Positions 34,087-44,059 of a stretch of 64,000 nucleotides of DNA are shown here, piece after piece. Every line of letters begins with the position of its first letter. The first letter of the stretch is position 1. The position numbers and the translations under genes are program-made. The DNA comes from Burkholderiaceae bacterium (GTDB taxonomy: Bacteria > Pseudomonadota > Gammaproteobacteria > Burkholderiales > Burkholderiaceae_C): positions 434,001 through 498,000 of the forward strand of contig JACKLM010000003.1 in NCBI GenBank assembly GCA_024235895.1, in the 5' to 3' direction. Under the pieces are notes generated by a model. That model searched no databases. It saw only the letters and a list, made by a program, of their open reading frames with translations, and was not told the origin of the DNA.

Positions 34087-34207
34087 GCGTGTGTAGCGTG
34101 AGGTTCTGGCGTTGCGTGCCGGGGCGGGATTCGACCGGGGGAGGCACCGGGACATGGCCCGCAGCTCGCCCCGAGGCAGTCGGCATCCCGCCGAGCAAAG
34201 ACCGCGA

Positions 34208-34235
34208 ACTATAGCATGCCCGGGCTTCGGGCCAA
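34208..34235 (-). promoter_or_regulatory. rpsT promoter
   Basis: On the minus strand TTGGCC (34235-34230) and TATAGT (34213-34208) are separated by 16 bp, a good sigma-70 promoter facing rpsT. Confidence 0.6.
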
Positions 34236-34256
34236 GGGGCGCGCCGGGGCCGAGCC

Positions 34257-34262
34257 TACAAT
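34257..34262 (+). promoter_or_regulatory. murJ promoter -10
   Basis: TACAAT lies 13 bp before the murJ ATG, giving a very short leader. No clear -35 is present. Confidence 0.4.
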
Positions 34263-34275
34263 CCGCCGCCCGCCG

Positions 34276-35832
<1,557 letters not shown>

Positions 35833-35890
35833 TCCGGCGCGGCCCGGTGCGCGACCCGGCTCGACGACGCCTCGCCTACACTCGACGCCG

Positions 35891-36760
35891 ATGACGCGCG
35901 CGCTTCTCTTCGAGTCGCCGGACCCGCTGCAGTATTTCGCCACGCTGGTGGCCGACGATGCCTCGCTGCCGCTGCTCGAGGCGGCGGCGGCGATCGCGCA
36001 GGCGGCCGACCCGGGGGTCGACGTGCAGGGCGTGCTGGCGGAGGTCGACGGGCTGGCGGCCACGCTGCGGCGTCGGCTGCCGGCCGACGCCGGGCCGCTG
36101 CAGCGGCTGCGCCTGCTCAACCGCTACTTCTTCGGCGAGCTGGGGTTCAGCGGCAACGACGACGCCTTCGACGACCCGCGCCACAGTGATCTGGCGCAGG
36201 TCCTGGCACGCCGGCGCGGCATTCCGATCACGCTGGCGCTGCTGTATGTCGAGTTGGCCACCCAGGCGGGGCTCAAGGCCTCGGGCATCTCGTTTCCCGG
36301 GCACTTCCTGGTCAAGCTGCGGCTTCCGCAGGGCGAGGTCGTGATCGACCCCTTCAGCGGCCAGTCGCTGTCGCGCGCGCAGCTCGAGCAGCGCCTGGTC
36401 CCGGTGCGGCGCGCGCTGGGGCTGCAGGGCGACGAGGAGATCCCGCTCGGGCTGTACCTGCAATCGGCCACGCCGCGCGGGATCCTCGAGCGCATGCTGC
36501 GCAACCTGGAGGCGATCCACCGCGCTTGCGGCGACCGGCGCGCGCTGCTGCAGGTGCAGGAGCGGCTGGTCGTGCTGCTGCCCGGCGAGCCCGCCGAGCG
36601 GCGCGAGCGCGGCCTGACCCTGGCCGCGCTCGGCTGCATGGCGCGTGCGTGCGAGGATGTCGAGGCCTACCTGGCGCAGGCGCGGCGAGCGCCCGACGCC
36701 CCGGCGTTGCGGCGCCGGCTCGCGCGCTGGCGGGCGGTGCCGCCGCCGGCGCTGCACTGA
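35891..36760 (+). CDS. SirB1/YchA-family protein (transglutaminase-like plus TPR)
   Basis: A 289-residue protein of the SirB1 family. The transglutaminase-like core 2 domain covers LLNRYFFGELGFSGNDDAFD to LLYVELATQAGLKASGISFPGH. The C-terminal third is a short TPR-like helical repeat (RNLEAIHRACGDRRALLQVQ and following). The classical catalytic Cys is not evident. The role is unknown; the gene is usually near prmC/hda-type housekeeping genes. ATG 35891 was chosen over an upstream start that overlaps murJ. Confidence 0.9.
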   Translation: MTRALLFESPDPLQYFATLVADDASLPLLEAAAAIAQAADPGVDVQGVLAEVDGLAATLRRRLPADAGPLQRLRLLNRYFFGELGFSGNDDAFDDPRHSDLAQVLARRRGIPITLALLYVELATQAGLKASGISFPGHFLVKLRLPQGEVVIDPFSGQSLSRAQLEQRLVPVRRALGLQGDEEIPLGLYLQSATPRGILERMLRNLEAIHRACGDRRALLQVQERLVVLLPGEPAERRERGLTLAALGCMARACEDVEAYLAQARRAPDAPALRRRLARWRAVPPPALH

Positions 36761-36790
36761 CCCGGCTCGCCCGCTCGCCCGCCTTCTCGC

Positions 36791-37492
36791 GTGAGCACCG
36801 CCTCCGCCCCGACGCGCCAACTGCCGCTCGCGCTGGCGCCGGCCACCGCGCGCGGCTTCGACGACTTCGTCGCCGGCGCCAACGCCGCGGTGCTGGTGCA
36901 GCTGCGCACGCTGGGCCGTGCCGGGCCGCCGATCTACCTGTGGGGGCCGTCGGGCAGCGGCAAGACGCACCTGCTGCGGGCGCTGCGCGACGACGCCGGA
37001 TCGCAGGGATGGCCGACGCGCGAGCTGACCCTGTGCGAACCTGCGGCGACGTCGGCAGACCCGACCGCCGAGTCGGCGCTGGTGCTGATCGACGACTGCG
37101 ACGCGCTCGACGCCGCGGCCCAGGCCCGCGCCTTCAGCGCCTTCGTCGCCGCGGCGGCGCAGGGCGGCCGCATCGTCGCCGCCGGCCGCGTGCCGCCGGT
37201 CGACCTGCCGGTGCGCGAGGACCTGCGGACCCGGCTGGCCTGGGGCCTGGTGTTCGCGCTGCAGCCGCTGGCCGAGCCCGAGCTGGTCGCGGCGCTGCGA
37301 CGCGAGGCGTCGCGCCGCGGGCTGGCGCTGCCCGACGAGCTGGTCCAGCACCTGCTGACGCGCTTCGCGCGCGACCTCGCGTCGCTGATGCGCATGCTGG
37401 AGCGGCTGGACCGCTATGCGATGGCGCGCGCGAGGCGCCCGACGGTGCCACTGCTGCGCGCGATGCTGGCCGACGAGGACGGCGCATGGTGA
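36791..37492 (+). CDS. hda: DnaA regulatory inactivator Hda
   Basis: A 233-residue AAA+ protein that, with the sliding clamp, stimulates ATP hydrolysis by DnaA and prevents re-initiation. It begins with the clamp-binding motif RQLPLAL, then FDDFVAGANA, Walker A GPSGSGKTH, Walker B VLIDDCDAL and the arginine-finger region DLRTRLAWGLVF. It uses a GTG start 30 bp after the previous gene. Its end overlaps the HAD phosphatase start by 7 bp. Confidence 0.94.
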   Translation: MSTASAPTRQLPLALAPATARGFDDFVAGANAAVLVQLRTLGRAGPPIYLWGPSGSGKTHLLRALRDDAGSQGWPTRELTLCEPAATSADPTAESALVLIDDCDALDAAAQARAFSAFVAAAAQGGRIVAAGRVPPVDLPVREDLRTRLAWGLVFALQPLAEPELVAALRREASRRGLALPDELVQHLLTRFARDLASLMRMLERLDRYAMARARRPTVPLLRAMLADEDGAW

Positions 37493-38184
37493 GGCGCGCG
37501 AGGCAGGGCGTGCGGCTGGCGCTGTTCGACCTCGATGGCACGCTGCTGCCGACCGATTCGGATCACGCCTTCGGCGAGTTCCTGGTTCGTATCGGATGGG
37601 CCGACGAAGCCAGCCACCGGCGCGGCAACGACCGCTTCTACGCCGACTACCTTGCCGGCACGCTGGACATGGCGGCCTATGTCGACTTCGCCACCGCACC
37701 CTGGCGCGGCCGTGGCGAGGCCGAGCTTGCGGCGGCGACCGAGCGCTTCCTGGCCGAGGTCGCGCGCCCGGCGCTGCACCCGGCGGCGCTGGAGCTGGTG
37801 CAACGGCACCGCGATGCCGGCGACCTGCTGGCGATCGTCACCGCGACCAACGAATTCGTCACGCGCCCGATCGCGCGCCTGTTCGGCATCGACGAGCTGA
37901 TCGCCACCGAGCTCGAGCGCGACGGCGCCGGCCGCATCACGGGCGCGATCCGCGGCGTGCCGGCGTTCCAGGCTGGCAAGATCGCGCGCGTCGAGGCCTG
38001 GCTGGCGGCGCGCGGCCTGGCCTGGGACGATGTCGAGCGCAGCAGCTTCTACAGCGACTCCCCCAACGACCTGCCGCTGCTCGAGCGCGTCAGCCACCCG
38101 GTGGCCACCAACCCGGTGCCGCGGCTGGCCGAGATCGCCGCCGCGCGCGGCTGGCCCGTCCTCCGACTCTTCGACCAAGCATGA
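37486..38184 (+). CDS. HAD-family hydrolase (SerB-like, HAD-IB)
   Basis: A 232-residue phosphatase with motif I FDLDGTLLPTDSD, motif II TATNEFVT and motif III/IV FYSDSPNDLPLLE. The cap is helical, placing it in subclass IB near SerB/CicA. The usual annotation at this location, between hda and pcnB in Burkholderiales, is HAD-IB hydrolase. The substrate is unknown. The ATG overlaps hda by 7 bp and the stop overlaps pcnB as ATGA, so expression is coupled. Confidence 0.93.
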   Translation: MVRRARQGVRLALFDLDGTLLPTDSDHAFGEFLVRIGWADEASHRRGNDRFYADYLAGTLDMAAYVDFATAPWRGRGEAELAAATERFLAEVARPALHPAALELVQRHRDAGDLLAIVTATNEFVTRPIARLFGIDELIATELERDGAGRITGAIRGVPAFQAGKIARVEAWLAARGLAWDDVERSSFYSDSPNDLPLLERVSHPVATNPVPRLAEIAAARGWPVLRLFDQA

Positions 38185-39914
38185 TCCGCAAATTCATCGG
38201 CAAGCTGCTGGGCCGGTCCCGCACCGGGCCGGCCGACGATCCGCCCACGCCCGCCGCGCCGCCGCTGGGCCGGCGCGTCGAGATCGCGGCCGGCGAGCAC
38301 GGTATCGACGCCTCGCTGCTGGACGCCAACGCCGTACGCGTCGTGCGCACGCTGAAGGAAGCCGGCTACGAGGCCTACATCGTCGGCGGCGCGGTGCGCG
38401 ACCTGCTCGTCGGGATGAAGCCCAAGGACTTCGACGTCGCCACCGACGCCACGCCCGAGCAGGTCAAGCAGTGCTTCCGCCGCGCGTTCATCATCGGACG
38501 GCGCTTCCGTCTCGTGCACGTCATCTTCGGCCGCGGGCGCGAGCACGAGGTGATCGAGGTCTCGACCTTCCGCGCCTACCTCGACCCCGACGCCGCCGAC
38601 GCCGTGCCCGGCAACGAGAAGACCTCGCGTGCCGAGCTGCAGGGCAAGAGCCGGGCGGTCGACGCCAGCGGCCGCGTGCTGCGCGACAACGTCTGGGGGC
38701 CGCAGGTCGAGGACGCCGCGCGGCGCGACTTCACGATCAACGCGATGTACTACGACCCGCTGACGCATACGCTGGTCGACTACCACGGCGGGCTCGCCGA
38801 CGCACGCGAGCGCGTGCTGCGCATGATCGGCGACCCGGCGACGCGCTACCGCGAGGACCCGGTGCGCATCGTGCGCGTGGTGCGCTTCGCCGCCAAGCTC
38901 GGGTTCGCGATCGACCCCGCGACGCGCGCGCCGATCGACGCCTTGGCGCCGCTGCTGGCGAACGTGCCGGTCTCGCGCCTGTTCGACGAGATGGTCAAGC
39001 TGCTGCAGACCGGGCATGCGATCGCCAGCCTGGCGCAGCTGCGCGAGGTGAAGCTGCCGCGGGGCGTGTTCCCGATCCTCGACCTGGTCCTCGCGCAGAC
39101 CGGGCGCGGCGACGGCGCCGACCGTTTCGTGCAGCTCGCGCTCGCCGATACCGATCGCCGCGTCGCCGAGGGCAAGCCGGTGGCGCCGAGCTTCATGCTC
39201 GCCTGCCTGCTGTGGCACGAGGTGCAGGCGCGCTGGCAGGCGCTGCGCGCCGGCGGCGAGGCGCCGCTGCCGGCGCTGCAGCAGGCGGTCGACGCCGTGT
39301 TCGATGCCCGCATCGGCGACATCTCCGGACGCGGCAAGCTCGGCGCCGACATGCGCGAGATCTGGATGATGCAGCCGCGGTTCGAGCGGCGCTTCGGCCG
39401 CGGGCCGTACTCGCTGGTCGAGGGCCCGCGCTACCGCGCGGGCTGGGACTTCCTGCGCCTGCGCGCCGACGCGGGCGAGGTCGACGCCGCGCTGGTCGAG
39501 TGGTGGGAGGACTTCGCGCTCGGGTCGGACGAGGACCGCGAGGCGATGATCGAGGCGGCGCGCGAATCGCAGCAGGGACGTCGCGGCACCGGCGCCGACA
39601 AGCCTGGGCGCCGGCGCAAGGGTGCACCGGGCAAGACGGCCGCCAGCCATCCCCCGGACGGAGCCGCTGCCCAGGCCGTTGCGGGCGGGCCCGGACCCGG
39701 CGAGGCGGGTGCGGGCGCCGGCGAAAGCGGCGACGAAAGCGGTGACGAAAGCGGTGACGACGAGGCAGGCGGCCAGGCGCAGGCCGCGCCCAAGCCCCGC
39801 AAGCGGCGCCGGCGCCGCCGCAAGCCGGCTGGCGAGGCGGCTGCGGGACAGGGTGCCGCCGAGTCCGGCGAGGCGCCGGCGCCGGGGCCCGACCTTCCGG
39901 GCGCCGGCGCGTGA
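38181..39914 (+). CDS. pcnB: Poly(A) polymerase PcnB
   Basis: A 577-residue enzyme adding 3' poly(A) tails that mark RNAs for decay. The head has GGAVRDLLVGMKPKDFDVAT with the two metal-binding Asp residues and RAFIIGRRFRLVHVIFGRGR, which separates PcnB from CCA transferases. The neck has DPATRYREDPVRIVRVVRFAAK. The last about 120 residues are disordered, with an acidic repeat (GESGDESGDESGDDE) coded by three 12-bp tandem units at 39723-39758, then an Arg/Lys-rich block likely to touch RNA. Confidence 0.95.
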   Translation: MIRKFIGKLLGRSRTGPADDPPTPAAPPLGRRVEIAAGEHGIDASLLDANAVRVVRTLKEAGYEAYIVGGAVRDLLVGMKPKDFDVATDATPEQVKQCFRRAFIIGRRFRLVHVIFGRGREHEVIEVSTFRAYLDPDAADAVPGNEKTSRAELQGKSRAVDASGRVLRDNVWGPQVEDAARRDFTINAMYYDPLTHTLVDYHGGLADARERVLRMIGDPATRYREDPVRIVRVVRFAAKLGFAIDPATRAPIDALAPLLANVPVSRLFDEMVKLLQTGHAIASLAQLREVKLPRGVFPILDLVLAQTGRGDGADRFVQLALADTDRRVAEGKPVAPSFMLACLLWHEVQARWQALRAGGEAPLPALQQAVDAVFDARIGDISGRGKLGADMREIWMMQPRFERRFGRGPYSLVEGPRYRAGWDFLRLRADAGEVDAALVEWWEDFALGSDEDREAMIEAARESQQGRRGTGADKPGRRRKGAPGKTAASHPPDGAAAQAVAGGPGPGEAGAGAGESGDESGDESGDDEAGGQAQAAPKPRKRRRRRRKPAGEAAAGQGAAESGEAPAPGPDLPGAGA

Positions 39915-40444
39915 CGCTGCCCGGCGCCGCGGATGCGGCCGGGCGGCACGCCGGGGATGGCGGCCGGGTCAGGGCCTATGTCGGCCTGGGCGCCAACCTG
40001 GGTGATGCGCGCGGCGCGGTGCGGGGCGCGATCGATGCGCTCGACCGGCTTCCCGGCACGAGGGTCGTCGCGCGATCGTCGCTGTGGCGCAGCGCGCCGG
40101 TCGACGCCCAGGGCCCGGACTTCGTCAACGCCGTCGTCGCGCTGGACACGACGCTGGCCGCCGAGGCGCTGCTCGCGGCGCTGCAGGCGCTCGAGCATGC
40201 GCAGGGGCGCGAACGGCCGTATCGGCATGCGCCGCGCACGCTCGACCTGGACCTGCTGCTATGGGGCGATCGCATTGCGGCCACGCCGGCGCTGACGCTG
40301 CCGCACCCGCGGCTGCACCTGCGCGCCTTCGTGCTCGAGCCGCTGGCCGAGATCGCGCCCGCGCTGGTCCTGCCCGGGCTCGGTGCGCTGGCGCCCTGGC
40401 GCGCGGCAGCGGCCGATCAGGTCGTCGAGCGGATGGCGTCCTGA
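39911..40444 (+). CDS. folK: HPPK, 6-hydroxymethyl-7,8-dihydropterin pyrophosphokinase
   Basis: A 177-residue folate-pathway enzyme. It has AYVGLGANLGDARGAVRGAI, the substrate block QGPDFVNAVVALDT, and the ATP/Mg site RTLDLDLLLWGD followed by LTLPHPRLHLRAFVLEPLAEIAP, all HPPK hallmarks. It uses a GTG start overlapping the pcnB stop (GTGA). Its 3' end overlaps the convergent TM2-domain gene by 28 bp. Confidence 0.95.
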   Translation: MTLPGAADAAGRHAGDGGRVRAYVGLGANLGDARGAVRGAIDALDRLPGTRVVARSSLWRSAPVDAQGPDFVNAVVALDTTLAAEALLAALQALEHAQGRERPYRHAPRTLDLDLLLWGDRIAATPALTLPHPRLHLRAFVLEPLAEIAPALVLPGLGALAPWRAAAADQVVERMAS

Positions 40445-40896
40445 TCGGCGACGGTGGACGGCCCGGCCGCCGCCGCGCCGCGTGCCGGGTCGAGCTGCCA
40501 CTCGAAGAATTTCTGTACCCCGAACGCGATCGTCGCCATCAGCACCCCCGCCCCCAGGAACAGCGCCGTGACGGCGCCCAGTACCGGGCCCCAGCGCGTC
40601 GCGCGCGACGGTTGGCCGTGGTGCGTCGCCCAGCGCTCGTCGGGCGTCAGCGCGTAGACGATCGCAGCCAGCATCGCCGCCGAGATCGACAGCCCGAGCA
40701 GCGGGATCAGCAGCCAGGCGATGCGGTCGTCCTGCCCCAGGTTGTCCATGCGCACGACGCCGGCCAGCCCGGCCAGCGTCGGCAGCGGGTGCAGCCAGCC
40801 GACCCAGTCGCGCGGCCCGTGCAGGTAGAAGCGGTGCAGCCCGAGCGCGCCACCGAGCACCGCGAGCCAGGTGGCGACCGTCTTGTCACGCCGCAT
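40417..40896 (-). CDS. TM2-domain membrane protein
   Basis: A 159-residue protein with an N-terminal TM2-like motif, DKTVATWLAVLGGALGLHRFYLHG, then two more hydrophobic helices. Function is unknown. It starts inside the end of the GNAT gene upstream (11 bp overlap) and its end overlaps folK on the other strand by 28 bp. The C-terminal tail is in the overlap and may be unconserved. Confidence 0.8.
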   Translation of the reverse strand: MRRDKTVATWLAVLGGALGLHRFYLHGPRDWVGWLHPLPTLAGLAGVVRMDNLGQDDRIAWLLIPLLGLSISAAMLAAIVYALTPDERWATHHGQPSRATRWGPVLGAVTALFLGAGVLMATIAFGVQKFFEWQLDPARGAAAAGPSTVADQDAIRSTT

Positions 40897-41425
40897 CGGA
40901 GGGGGCGTCGTGCGGCGCGCAGCACGCGCCCTCGGCGAGCGCGCGCTGCATCAGCACCACGTCCAGCCAGCGGCCGAACTTCCAGCCCGAGGCACGCAGC
41001 ACGCCGGTGTGCGCGAACCCGAGCGCGGCGTGCAACCCGATCGAGCCGGCGTTGTCGGCGTCGCCGATCACCGCCACCATCTGCCGCGCGCCGGCGTCCT
41101 CGCAGCGCGCGATCAGCTCGGCCAGCAGCAGCCGGCCGATGCCGCGGCGCTGCGCGGCCGGGTCCAGGTAGACCGAGTCCTCGACGAAGTAGCGGTAGGC
41201 CGGGCGTGGCCGGAACCAGTTGGCGTAGGCGAAGCCGGCGATGCCGGCGTCAGCCTGCGCGATCAGCCAGGGCAGGCCGCGCGAGCGCACCTCGGCGTGG
41301 CGGCGCGCGATCTCGGCGACGTCGGGCGCGTCGAGCTCGAAGGTGCCGGTGCCGTGGTGGACGTGGTGCGCGTAGATCGCGGCGACGGCTTGCAGGTCGG
41401 CGTCGGTGCAGGGGCGGATGAGCAC
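40886..41425 (-). CDS. GNAT N-acetyltransferase, phosphinothricin-acetyltransferase-like
   Basis: A 179-residue acetyltransferase. It begins IRPCTDADLQAVAAIYAHHV, has FAYANWFRPRPAYRYFVEDSVY, the acetyl-CoA loop QRRGIGRLLLAELIARCE, and LHAALGFAHTGVLRASGWKFGRWLD, the usual end of Pat/Bar-type GNATs. Such enzymes acetylate amino-acid analogues or methionine sulfone/sulfoximine. The next gene overlaps it by 11 bp. The 352 bp upstream holds the rpsP promoter in the other direction. Confidence 0.92.
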   Translation of the reverse strand: MLIRPCTDADLQAVAAIYAHHVHHGTGTFELDAPDVAEIARRHAEVRSRGLPWLIAQADAGIAGFAYANWFRPRPAYRYFVEDSVYLDPAAQRRGIGRLLLAELIARCEDAGARQMVAVIGDADNAGSIGLHAALGFAHTGVLRASGWKFGRWLDVVLMQRALAEGACCAPHDAPSDAA

Positions 41426-41777
41426 GAGGGTGTTCGGGGCCTGGGCGGGACGGCAAGTCTATAATGCGCAGTTTTCGACGACGGCCCGACCGGGGCCGGC
41501 CATCGTCGTCGCGTTGCCGCAACTGGCCCGAGGGCGAGCACGGCGTTCGCGGCGCAGGCGGGGCCACGGCGCATGCCGCAGGGCCCGCCGCGACGGGGGC
41601 CGAAGCCGGGCGTGGCGTATCTACGGCGTCGAAGGGCGCGGCCGCTCGGCCCGTGCGCACCGCTGGCTTCCGCGAGGATGGCCGGCAGCGCGCGGGGCGG
41701 TTCGCATCATCGGATCGATGTGCTCCAGTCACGTGTCTCCTGGGGCGCTCGTCCTGCCTGCATCGATAGGACAACAC
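41426..41777 (+). promoter_or_regulatory. rpsP operon promoter and long leader
   Basis: A perfect TATAAT -10 at 41460-41465 faces rpsP, giving a leader of about 305 bases. A strong stem lies at 41476-41508 (CGACGACGGCC against GGCCATCGTCG, one mismatch), right at the expected transcript start. Apart from a Shine-Dalgarno (AGGA at 41768-41771), I see no gene in the rest. A long structured leader suggests control of the operon at the RNA level. Confidence 0.6.
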
Positions 41778-42026
41778 ATGGTCGTGATTCGACTGGCTCG
41801 GGGCGGCGCCAAGAAGCGCCCCTTCTACAACATCGTCGTCGCCGACCGGCGCAACCGCCGCGACGGGCGCTTCATCGAGCGTGTCGGCTTCTACGATCCG
41901 ATGGCCTCGGGGGCGGCCGAGCAGTTGCGCGTCGCGATGGACCGCGTCGGCTACTGGACCGGGGTCGGCGCGCAGGTGTCGCCCGCGGTCGCGCGCCTGG
42001 TCGAGCAGGCCAAGGCCGCGGCCTGA
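41778..42026 (+). CDS. rpsP: 30S ribosomal protein S16
   Basis: An 82-residue protein needed for 30S assembly. It has MVVIRLARGGAKKRPFYNIV, ADRRNRRDGRFIERVGFYDP and GAQVSPAVARLVEQA, a full match to S16. It is the first gene of the usual rpsP-rimM-trmD-rplS operon. Confidence 0.97.
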   Translation: MVVIRLARGGAKKRPFYNIVVADRRNRRDGRFIERVGFYDPMASGAAEQLRVAMDRVGYWTGVGAQVSPAVARLVEQAKAAA

Positions 42027-42039
42027 TCGCAGGCCGCCG

Positions 42040-42642
42040 GTGGCGCGCACGGCCCCGCCGGCGCTGCCGGCAGCAGGCGCCGGCGACGGGCCCGCGTGGC
42101 CGCAGGACGCGGTCGAGGTCGCCCGCGTGCTGGGCGCCTGGGGCATCCAGGGGGCGATCCGCGTCAAGCCCTTCGCCGCCGACCCGCAGGCGCTGTTCGG
42201 CACCAAGCGCTGGTTCGTCGCCCCGGCGGCGACGCCGAGACCAGCCGGTGCGCCCGGCGTGGCCTTGCCACGCCTGCTGCGCATCGTGCAGGCGCGCGAG
42301 CAGGGCGACGCGATCGTCGCCACCGCGCAGGAACTGCCCGACCGCGACGCCGCCGAGGCGATGAAGGGGGCGCGCATCTTCGTCTCGCGCGCCAGCTTCC
42401 CGACCCCGGGCGAGGGCGAGTTCTACTGGGTCGACCTGATCGGGCTGCGCGTCGTCAACCGCCAGCACCGGGTCCTGGGCACGGTCGACGGGCTGATCGA
42501 GACCGGCCCGCACTGCGTGCTGTCGCTGCGCGGCGAAGACCCGGCCCGCCGGCCGACGCTGATCCCCTTCGTCGATGCCTACGTCGACCGCGTCGACCGC
42601 GAGCACGGCGTGATCGAGGTCGACTGGGGCGAGGACGACTGA
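42040..42642 (+). CDS. rimM: 16S rRNA processing protein RimM
   Basis: A 200-residue protein that assists 30S maturation by binding S19. The N-terminal domain has EVARVLGAWGIQGAIRVKPF, and the C-terminal PRC-barrel has GEFYWVDLIGLRVVN and LIPFVDAYVDRVDRE. It uses a GTG start 13 bp after rpsP; no ATG fits. A Pro/Ala-rich insert is present at the N-terminus. Confidence 0.95.
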   Translation: MARTAPPALPAAGAGDGPAWPQDAVEVARVLGAWGIQGAIRVKPFAADPQALFGTKRWFVAPAATPRPAGAPGVALPRLLRIVQAREQGDAIVATAQELPDRDAAEAMKGARIFVSRASFPTPGEGEFYWVDLIGLRVVNRQHRVLGTVDGLIETGPHCVLSLRGEDPARRPTLIPFVDAYVDRVDREHGVIEVDWGEDD

Positions 42643-42673
42643 CCACCCGCCACCACGTCCGGCGCCTGCACGC

Positions 42674-43531
42674 ATGCGATTCGACATCGTCACGCTGTTC
42701 CCGGAGCTGTTCGCGCCGCACCTGGCGAGCGGCATCACGCGGCGCGCGTTCGAGTCGGGCCAGGTCAGGGTAAGGCTTTGGCCGTTGCGCGATTTCGCGA
42801 ACGATACCTACCGCCGCGTCGACGACCGGCCCTTCGGCGGCGGCCCCGGGATGGTGATGCTGGCCGAGCCGCTCGAGGCGGCGATCGCTGCCGTGCGCGC
42901 CGACCGCGCCGTGGACGGCGCCCGCGGTGGCGACGGCGCGCACGAGCCGAACGAGGCGGGCGAGCCGGCTGGCCCTCGCGGCTCGCAAGGTGTACCGGTG
43001 CCGGTCGTGCACTTCACCCCGGCCGGTCGGCGGCTGGACCAGTCGCTGGTGGCCGAATTTGCCGCCGGACAGGGCGCGCTGCTGCTGTGCGGGCGCTACG
43101 AGGGCGTCGACCAGCGCGTCATCGAGCGCCATGTCACGCACGAGATCAGCCTGGGCGACTACGTCCTCTCGGGCGGCGAGCTGGCGGCGCTGGTGCTGCT
43201 CGACGCCGTCGCCCGCCTGCAGCCCGGGGTGCTGGCCGCGCCCTCGCACGAGCAGGACAGCTTCTCCGACGGCCTGCTGGAGGGTCCCGCCTACAGCCGC
43301 CCGGAAGTGCTCGCCACCCCCGAGGGTCCGCTCGCGGTGCCGCCGGTGTTGCTGTCGGGGCACCACGGGCGCATCGCGCGCTGGCGGCGCGAGCAGTCGC
43401 TGGCGCTGACCGCGCGCCGGCGGCCGGACCTGATCGCGGCCGCGCGCGCCGCCGGGCGGCTGACGGCGCAGGACGAGGCCTTCCTCGCGCAGCTGGGGCG
43501 GCGCGGGGATGACGCCGAGGGCGGGCTATAA
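42674..43531 (+). CDS. trmD: tRNA (guanine-N1)-methyltransferase
   Basis: A 285-residue SPOUT methylase making m1G37 in tRNAs. Hallmarks are MRFDIVTLFPELFAPHLASG, DRPFGGGPGMVM, LLCGRYEGVDQRVIE and the trefoil knot ISLGDYVLSGGELAAL, then PSHEQDSFSDGLLE. About 25 extra residues (VDGARGGDGAHEPNEAGEPA) lie between the GGGPGM and knot regions, a low-complexity insertion. Its stop overlaps the -10 of the rplS promoter. Confidence 0.96.
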   Translation: MRFDIVTLFPELFAPHLASGITRRAFESGQVRVRLWPLRDFANDTYRRVDDRPFGGGPGMVMLAEPLEAAIAAVRADRAVDGARGGDGAHEPNEAGEPAGPRGSQGVPVPVVHFTPAGRRLDQSLVAEFAAGQGALLLCGRYEGVDQRVIERHVTHEISLGDYVLSGGELAALVLLDAVARLQPGVLAAPSHEQDSFSDGLLEGPAYSRPEVLATPEGPLAVPPVLLSGHHGRIARWRREQSLALTARRRPDLIAAARAAGRLTAQDEAFLAQLGRRGDDAEGGL

Positions 43532-43532
43532 T
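43527..43532 (+). promoter_or_regulatory. rplS promoter -10
   Basis: A perfect TATAAT spans the last codons of trmD. It probably gives rplS an extra transcript, so L19 can be made in excess of RimM/TrmD. No clear -35 is seen; the leader would be about 108 bases. Confidence 0.5.
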
Positions 43533-43646
43533 GAAAAGCTTTGCGATCCTCTGCCGGGGAACCATGCCGCACGCCGCGCCGCAAGGCCGCGATGCTGCCG
43601 CGACACCTCCAACCCACCCGCCGGCACGATCGACCCGGAGACCCAC

Positions 43647-44000
43647 GTGGACCTCATCGCCACCCTCGAGAACGAAGAGATCGCGCGCCTGAACAAGGAC
43701 ATCCCGTCCTTCGCCCCCGGCGACACCGTGATCGTCAGCGTCAACGTCGTCGAAGGCAGCCGCAAGCGCGTGCAGGCCTATGAAGGCGTCGTCATCGCCA
43801 AGCGCAACCGCGGGCTGAACAGCAGCTTCATCGTGCGCAAGGTCTCCAGTGGCGAGGGCGTGGAGCGGACCTTCCAGCTCTACAGCCCGCTGATCGCCAA
43901 GATCGAGGTCAAGCGCCGCGGCGACGTCCGCCGCGCCAAGCTCTACTACCTGCGCGAGCGCAGCGGCAAGTCGGCGCGCATCAAGGAAAAGCTCGCCTGA
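43647..44000 (+). CDS. rplS: 50S ribosomal protein L19
   Basis: A 117-residue ribosomal protein at the 30S-50S interface. It has LIATLENEEIARLNKDIPSF, GDTVIVSVNVVEGSRKRVQA, IAKRNRGLNSSFIVRK and KRRGDVRRAKLYYLRERSGK, all L19. The start must be GTG at 43647 (VDLIATLE), with GGAG seven bases upstream; no ATG is available. GTG is unusual for such a highly expressed gene. Confidence 0.97.
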   Translation: MDLIATLENEEIARLNKDIPSFAPGDTVIVSVNVVEGSRKRVQAYEGVVIAKRNRGLNSSFIVRKVSSGEGVERTFQLYSPLIAKIEVKRRGDVRRAKLYYLRERSGKSARIKEKLA

Positions 44001-44059
44001 GCGCGACCCGGCTCGGCTTCGACCCGCGCGCGATCCCGGTCGCGGGAACCGACGCCCAC

